DNA of 10,659 bases. It comes from Bordetella parapertussis (GTDB taxonomy: Bacteria; Pseudomonadota; Gammaproteobacteria; Burkholderiales; Burkholderiaceae_C). A program made the translations under genes and the position numbers. Shown here piece after piece: positions 7,040 through 10,659 of this stretch (position 1 is the stretch's first letter; every line of letters begins with the position of its first letter). The stretch lies in assembly GCA_945890735.1 (NCBI GenBank), contig CAMDCZ010000056.1, positions 1 to 10,659 on the forward strand, read 5' to 3'. The notes beneath the pieces are model-generated. The model was not told the DNA's origin. It did no database searches and worked only from the letters and a program-made list of their open reading frames with translations.

Positions 7040-8085
7040 TTGAGATCACCTGATGCGGTTCGGCGGTTTTTGGCAAAGCCCAACAAGCCAGCCAGTCCTT
7101 GCGGCAACACAGCTGTGACAAGCAAGAACAATCCACCCAAAAAGAACAACCAGCCTTGTGGGAACTCTTCAGACAAGGCCGATTTGAGCCAGCCCACAGA
7201 GAAGGCTGCAAACACCGCACCGAGTATGGAGACCCGCCCACCAAAGGCCGCATACACAATCATTTCAACGGAGGCAACCGCTCCAACGAGTTGTGGTGTG
7301 ATCAGCCCCGTGAAAAGCACAAACATCGCACCCCCCATCGAAGCCAGCACACATGAGATTGAGAAAGTCACGGCTTTGATCCATGCGGTGTCATAGCCTG
7401 AAAATCGAACTCGGTCCTCTCTGTCTCGTATCGCAATCAAGACCTTGCCGTAACGAGATGAAACCAGGTAGTGAACCAAAATGGCGCACAGTGCCAAAAT
7501 CGCGAGCATCAAGAAAAACAACCGCTTGCGAGCCGCATCTGAAGCCACATCCCACCCGAGCAAGGTGCTGAAATCAGTGATGCCGTTTGCGCCACCCGTG
7601 CCACCTTGACTGCCGATGATCAAGACTGTCAATGTCAGTGAGAGTGCCAATGTCAGTATGGCGAAATAAACTCCGCTGACCCGTTTTTTGAAAATCAAAT
7701 AGCTGAACGGGAATGCGGTCAAAACTGGCAAAGCAAAAATACACAGCAAGGTAAAGCCGAAACTTTGAAAAGGCACCCAAGCCAGGGGCAGTTGCTCCAC
7801 ACTGCTCCACACCATGAAGTCAGGCAACTCGGGGCTAGAGGCTTCCAGCTTTAAAAACATCGCCAATGCATACGCACCGATGCCGAAAAAGATGCCTTGC
7901 CCCAAGCTCAAAATCCCGCAATAGCCCCAACTTAGCACAATGCCTAAGGCAACAAACGCAAATGACAGGTACTTACCATAAAGGGGTACCCTGAACTCAG
8001 GCGAAACCATCGGCAAGATCAAAAGCAGCCCAAAAATAATGCCGAAATTCAGCCACCAGCTTTTTTGCAAAAAATCCTTGGGCAT
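7036..8085 (-). CDS. urtC: ABC transporter permease UrtC (LivM-type)
   Basis: Inner-membrane permease, 349 residues, largely hydrophobic with about eight to ten membrane spans (for example around residues 12-30, 40-58, 62-80, 110-132, 138-158, 187-207 and 238-260). The cytoplasmic coupling loop that contacts the ATPases is visible at about 211-231 (RYGKVLIAIRDREDRVRFSG). GGTGGANGITDF (161-172) is characteristic of the UrtC/LivM family. It forms the channel with UrtB. It begins one base after the urtB stop (TGA-T-ATG) with a GAGAAG ribosome site inside the end of urtB, so the two permeases are translationally linked. The length is normal for the family. Confidence 0.94.
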   Translation of the reverse strand: MPKDFLQKSWWLNFGIIFGLLLILPMVSPEFRVPLYGKYLSFAFVALGIVLSWGYCGILSLGQGIFFGIGAYALAMFLKLEASSPELPDFMVWSSVEQLPLAWVPFQSFGFTLLCIFALPVLTAFPFSYLIFKKRVSGVYFAILTLALSLTLTVLIIGSQGGTGGANGITDFSTLLGWDVASDAARKRLFFLMLAILALCAILVHYLVSSRYGKVLIAIRDREDRVRFSGYDTAWIKAVTFSISCVLASMGGAMFVLFTGLITPQLVGAVASVEMIVYAAFGGRVSILGAVFAAFSVGWLKSALSEEFPQGWLFFLGGLFLLVTAVLPQGLAGLLGFAKNRRTASGDLK

Positions 8086-8086
8086 A

Positions 8087-8989
8087 TCAACTTCTCACTT
8101 TGGGCGAAAACAGACCATTCGGGCGGAAGTAGAGAATGACCACCACGATCAGCATCAGTAGCACCTTGGCATATGAACTCGTTGTCATGAATTCGAAAGT
8201 GGTTTGCAACTGGGCAATGATGAAACTCGACAATGCTGTGCCCATGATGCTGGCAACACCACCGAATACCACCACAATGAATGTATCTACGATGTACAAC
8301 TGGCCTGTGCTGGGGTTGGTCGAGCCGATCATCGTGAAGACGCTGCCCGCAATGCCAGCCAACCCACTACCCAGCGCGAAGGTGTACATGTCAATTTGCC
8401 GTGTATTGATTCCGACTGTCTCAGCAACCGCGCGGTTTTGTGTGATCGCACGAACTTGCAAGCCCATACGGGTTTTGAAAAACAGCAAGTAAACCGCTGC
8501 AGCCACCAGAAAAGTCAACACAATGATGAAAATACGGTTCAAGGGAAGCTGAACACCTGCGAAGGGCTCAATGGCGCCATCCAACCAAGATGCCAAGGGG
8601 ATGGTGACCTCCTGAGGACCAAACACGGTGCGGTAAGTTTGTTGCAAGATCAAACTCAAGCCCCAGGTGGCCAGCAGTGTGTCCAAGGGGCGGTTGTAGA
8701 ACCACCTGACCACCGACCACTCTAAAAACATACCGAATAAAAAGGTGACCACAAACGCAATCGGTATGGCAAACAAAATGTAGGTATTGACCGAGTCGGG
8801 AAAGATTTTCAAGAAAACATTTGCCACAAGGAATGTGACATAGGCACCCAAGGCCATGAGCTCCCCATGCGCCATGTTGATGACACCCATCAGGCCAAAA
8901 ACAATGGCCAGTCCCAACGACATCAACAGCAAGATCGCTGTATAGCTGACACCACTGAACAGCTGCATCCAAAAAATTTCAAGACTCAC
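8087..8989 (-). CDS. urtB: ABC transporter permease UrtB (LivH-type), short form
   Basis: Inner-membrane permease, 300 residues from the start chosen here. Hydrophobic spans include about 12-35, 42-60, 68-90, 150-172, 205-222, 232-262 and 272-288. The VINMAHGELMALGAY block (36-50) is diagnostic for UrtB/LivH, and the coupling loop is at about 174-195 (RMGLQVRAITQNRAVAETVG). I place the start at a GTG (8989) because GGGAG lies 5 bases upstream of it; an ATG at 9001 and another at 9031 would add 4 or 14 residues but lack such a site. Many proteobacterial UrtB proteins carry a long extra N-terminal domain and exceed 500 residues; this one lacks it, as do LivH and amide-type permeases. Sixty-four bases separate it from urtA. 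Confidence 0.92.
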   Translation of the reverse strand: MSLEIFWMQLFSGVSYTAILLLMSLGLAIVFGLMGVINMAHGELMALGAYVTFLVANVFLKIFPDSVNTYILFAIPIAFVVTFLFGMFLEWSVVRWFYNRPLDTLLATWGLSLILQQTYRTVFGPQEVTIPLASWLDGAIEPFAGVQLPLNRIFIIVLTFLVAAAVYLLFFKTRMGLQVRAITQNRAVAETVGINTRQIDMYTFALGSGLAGIAGSVFTMIGSTNPSTGQLYIVDTFIVVVFGGVASIMGTALSSFIIAQLQTTFEFMTTSSYAKVLLMLIVVVILYFRPNGLFSPKVRS

Positions 8990-9053
8990 GGAAACTCCCA
9001 TCGGCGGCCAACCGGTTACCCGGCAGGCCATCCGAATACTTCACATCAAAAAA

Positions 9054-10244
9054 TTACAGCTTAGGAAACGGGTTGGGTTCAGTCAGTTGACTTTCGTGAA
9101 CGATGTCAAACTGACCGTCTGCACGCGCACGCCCAATTCGGACTTTCTTCCAGACGTGGTGGTTGGTTTTATGGATCCTCACCAAACCCTCGGGTGCCTT
9201 GAATTCGATTTCTGAGGATGCGGCAATCACCTTGGCAACTTCAAAGGATTTGGCTTTCTCGACAGCCAGCTTCCACAGATATACAGCGTTGTAGCCACAC
9301 TCCATGGGGTCGCCAACGACACGGTCTTTACCGTACTTGGCTTTGATGGCGGCAACGAACTTTTCGTTCTCGGGTGACTTGATGCTTTGGAAATATCCCA
9401 TGCATGCGTAGTAACCCACAGCATTGTCTTTACCGATTCCGTCGATTTCATTTTCTGAAACCACTGTGGACAACAGTTTTTGCTTGCTGCCATCCAAGCC
9501 TGCAGCCTTCAACTGCTTGTAAAAGGCCACATTGGAGCCGCCAACCACCGTTGAATAAATCCAATCAGGCTTGGCAGCCTTGATTTTGTTGATGATGGAT
9601 GAGAACTCGGTATGACCCAAGGGCGCATATTCTTCTCCCACCACCTTGGAGCCCAAACGGGTGGCGGTTGCTTTGGCAATCTTGTTGCATGTGCGGGGAT
9701 AGATGTAATCAGAGCCGACAAAGAAGAAGGTTTTGCCTTGCTGCTTGGCCATCCACTCCATCGCAGCCACCACGGATTGCGTGGCCTCCTGAGAGGTGTA
9801 GATCACCTGTGGGTCTTCTTCTTGGCCTTCGTAATAAGTGGGGTAGTACAACAGTCCTTTGTTGGCCTTGAACACAGGCAGCACCGCTTTGCGAGATGCA
9901 GACGTGTAGCAACCAATCACTGCAGGGACTTTGTCCTGTTGCAGCAATTTTTTGGCTTTTTCAGCAAAGGTTGGCCAGTCGCTGGCGCCATCTTCCAGCA
10001 CTGGTACGATTTTTTTGCCCAGCACGCCACCAGCGGCATTGATCTCATCAATGGCCATTTTTTCGGCATCCACAATGGCAGCTTCAGCCAATGCAATCGT
10101 GCCTGACATGGAATGCAGCAAGCCCAGCTTGACCTCTCCAGCAGCATGACTCACACTTGGCCACAGTGCTGCACTTGGAAGAGCAGTAGCAGCCACCAAG
10201 GTACTGCCTTTTTGAATGAACTTACGACGTGATGACAAACTCAT
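9054..10244 (-). CDS. urtA: Urea/short-chain amide ABC transporter substrate-binding protein UrtA
   Basis: Periplasmic binding protein, 396 residues, first gene of the operon. The N-terminus is a twin-arginine export signal: SRRKFIQK with R6-R7, a hydrophobic stretch (about 14-29) and a likely cut after SHA (residue 34), so the protein is probably exported folded by Tat. The rest is a Peripla_BP_5 fold: GCYTSASRKAVLPV (111-124), YPTYYEG (134-140), GSDYIYPRT and the C-terminal EGLVRIHKTNHHVWK. Urea-type UrtA and AmiC usually carry a GAxPNQ loop after the YT near position 150; here it is SQEATQ (151-156), so the ligand may be an amide rather than, or as well as, urea. AAGGAG lies 5 bases before the ATG. 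The gene is read from a leader holding an intrinsic terminator, so its expression is probably set by antitermination. Confidence 0.93.
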   Translation of the reverse strand: MSLSSRRKFIQKGSTLVAATALPSAALWPSVSHAAGEVKLGLLHSMSGTIALAEAAIVDAEKMAIDEINAAGGVLGKKIVPVLEDGASDWPTFAEKAKKLLQQDKVPAVIGCYTSASRKAVLPVFKANKGLLYYPTYYEGQEEDPQVIYTSQEATQSVVAAMEWMAKQQGKTFFFVGSDYIYPRTCNKIAKATATRLGSKVVGEEYAPLGHTEFSSIINKIKAAKPDWIYSTVVGGSNVAFYKQLKAAGLDGSKQKLLSTVVSENEIDGIGKDNAVGYYACMGYFQSIKSPENEKFVAAIKAKYGKDRVVGDPMECGYNAVYLWKLAVEKAKSFEVAKVIAASSEIEFKAPEGLVRIHKTNHHVWKKVRIGRARADGQFDIVHESQLTEPNPFPKL

Positions 10245-10285
10245 GTTGACTCCTTAATTTCACAAGGTAAATGACCGCTCAAAAT

Positions 10286-10330
10286 GCAAAAAGCCCCATG
10301 CCACGACAAGCGTGTATGGGGCTTTTTTGC
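10286..10330 (-). terminator. Intrinsic terminator in the urtA leader (putative attenuator)
   Basis: Near-symmetrical hairpin. On the plus strand the arms are 10286-10305 and 10311-10330 with a five-base loop (ACAAG). Core pairs are GCCCCAT with ATGGGGC and CACG with CGTG, separated by a small internal mismatch. In the minus-strand RNA the core is followed by UUUUUGC, and by six T on the plus strand, so it could work both ways. No gene lies upstream of it on the minus strand, because ureA points away, and urtA begins about 43 bases downstream. A terminator in this position makes sense as an attenuator that must be read through for the operon to be expressed. The operon encodes an AmiR-type antiterminator, which acts on exactly such sites. 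Confidence 0.8.
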
Positions 10331-10337
10331 TCCTTCA

Positions 10338-10402
10338 CAAAACCGGCGTTCTTGACGGCTTTTGAATACTGATGGGCGAATAGTAATTCCGAAGCCTGTC
10401 AG
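10338..10402 (-). other. Two candidate leader hairpins upstream of the attenuator
   Basis: Reading the minus strand, the first is 10402-10369: CUGA pairs with UCAG, then GG with CC, CG with CG and AAU with AUU around a UACU loop, with several bulges. The second is 10364-10338: CAAAA pairs with UUUUG and CCG with CGG, with one bulged G and a ten-base loop. ANTAR proteins are known to bind paired small stem-loops just before a terminator, so the placement is suggestive. The published signature, six-base loops with A first and G fourth, is not clearly present in either, and both stems are modest. If the transcript starts downstream of about 10375, only the second would be in the RNA. Confidence 0.25.
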
Positions 10403-10458
10403 ATGAATTGGTATTTACCCTTTATTTTGAGCATTCACTTGGCGCGAAAAAAGGTGCA

Positions 10459-10475
10459 TGCATCAAGATGGTGCC
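10459..10475 (+). promoter_or_regulatory. NtrC-like binding site
   Basis: The 17 bases TGCATCAAGATGGTGCC match the enteric NtrC dyad TGCACCA-N3-TGGTGCA at 12 of 14 fixed positions. The box lies about 52 bases upstream of the predicted ureA start point and about 215 bases from the urtA ATG, so it could serve one or both directions. NtrC is the enhancer-binding activator for sigma-54 promoters under nitrogen limitation. It is closer to the promoter than the typical 100 or more bases. This is a motif match only. Confidence 0.5.
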
Positions 10476-10492
10476 TTTGACATCCATTTCGC

Positions 10493-10508
10493 AGGCATTG
10501 CATTTGCT
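10493..10508 (+). promoter_or_regulatory. Sigma-54 (-24/-12) promoter for ureA
   Basis: AGGCATTGCATTTGCT fits the consensus TGGCACG-N4-TTGCW. The invariant GG (10494-10495) and GC (10506-10507) are exactly ten bases apart, the -24 element keeps GGCA, and the -12 element TTGCT is perfect. The predicted start point is near 10519, about 41 bases before ureA. Together with the NtrC-like box upstream this indicates activation of urease under nitrogen limitation. Confidence 0.55.
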
Positions 10509-10559
10509 TCACAATCAAGTTACACCCACTTGCGTTCATCTTTTTGCAGAAAAATCATC

Positions 10560-10659
10560 ATGGAACTCACACCTCGCGAAAAAGACAAGCTGCTGATCTT
10601 CACTGCGGCTCTCTTGGCCGAGCGCCGCAAAGCCCGTGGCTTGAAGCTCAACTACCCAG
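10560..10659 (+). CDS. ureA: Urease gamma subunit UreA (5' part, runs off the window)
   Basis: The first 33 residues are visible. They begin MELTPREKDKLLIFTAALLA and continue with ERRKARGLKLNYP, which is the conserved opening of urease gamma subunits (about 100 residues). UreA, with UreB and the nickel-containing UreC, forms urease, which splits urea to ammonia and carbon dioxide in the cytoplasm. The gene diverges from the transporter/amidase operon across 315 bases. Only a weak ribosome site (AGAAAAA) lies upstream of the ATG. ureD, often found just before ureA, is not in the window. The rest of the urease cluster presumably continues to the right. Confidence 0.95.
   Translation, partial: MELTPREKDKLLIFTAALLAERRKARGLKLNYP

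Larger units (their letters stand above)
10245..10559. promoter_or_regulatory. Divergent control region between urtA and ureA
   Basis: This 315-base gap has no protein gene. From the urtA side it holds the urtA ribosome site (AAGGAG, minus strand, 10255-10250), a strong hairpin terminator (10286-10330), two weaker hairpins (10338-10402), an NtrC-like box (10459-10475) and a sigma-54 type promoter reading toward ureA (10493-10508). I could not find a convincing promoter for the minus-strand operon; it should lie to the right of the terminator, within roughly 10370-10500. The ureA leader is short, about 41 bases if the sigma-54 promoter is used, and its ribosome site is weak. Confidence 0.75.

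Noticed and set aside
10286..10330. Hairpin read as an ordinary end-of-gene terminator
   Set aside because: No gene ends here on either strand: both neighbours are transcribed away from this gap, so a simple terminator role does not explain it.
10380..10412. Possible sigma-70 promoter for urtA (TTCATC, 16 bases, TACTAT on the minus strand)
   Set aside because: Only 3 of 6 and 4 of 6 matches with suboptimal spacing; too weak to annotate, though a promoter must lie in this area.
10456..10480. Sigma-54 promoter for urtA on the minus strand (GGCAC followed by TTGATGC)
   Set aside because: The GG and GC elements are 12 bases apart instead of 10 and no other minus-strand pair in the gap has the correct spacing.
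10477..10505. TTGACA at 10477-10482 as a -35 element for ureA
   Set aside because: The hexamer is perfect, but at 16-18 bases spacing only TGCATT or GCATTT is available as -10; the overlapping sigma-54 element fits better.

Overview
The window looks like a chromosomal nitrogen-scavenging locus from a Gram-negative proteobacterium, most likely a betaproteobacterium of the Burkholderiales. That placement rests on the style of the amide/urea transporter proteins, the moderate base composition and the tight operon layout; it is an inference, not a proven identification. Ten complete protein genes lie on the minus strand as one probable long operon. One partial gene, ureA (urease gamma subunit), lies on the plus strand at the right edge and diverges from the operon.

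Layout in transcription order on the minus strand: a 315-base control region (10245-10559); urtA, urtB, urtC, urtD and urtE (10244 down to 5603), a complete five-part ABC importer of the urea/short-chain amide type; amiE (5582-4545), an aliphatic amidase very close to Pseudomonas aeruginosa AmiE with its catalytic Glu, Lys and Cys at the same residue numbers; a MoxR-class AAA+ ATPase of the CbbQ/NorQ type (4451-3672); its VWA-domain partner of the CbbO/NorD type (3655-2027); amiC (2030-915), the cytoplasmic amide sensor; and amiR (853-176), an ANTAR-domain antiterminator. Bases 1-175 hold no gene I can defend.

How the parts fit: the transporter brings amides and/or urea into the cell, AmiE cuts amides to carboxylic acid plus ammonia, and the neighbouring urease handles urea. 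In P. aeruginosa, AmiC holds AmiR inactive until an amide binds; free AmiR then lets RNA polymerase pass a terminator in the amiE leader. Here only 20 bases separate urtE from amiE, so no attenuator fits there. A clear intrinsic terminator does sit in the leader of urtA, about 40 bases before its start codon, on a strand with no upstream gene to terminate. The simplest reading is that the AmiC/AmiR switch has moved to the head of the operon and controls transporter, amidase, ATPase pair and regulators together. The divergent ureA gene has a good sigma-54 promoter match and an NtrC-like box, indicating nitrogen-limitation control of urease.

Most unusual points: the transporter-wide attenuator; a MoxR/VWA pair where P. 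aeruginosa has the AmiB ATPase; a Gly-to-Ser change in the Walker A motif of UrtE; and a strong intercistronic hairpin after amiE.
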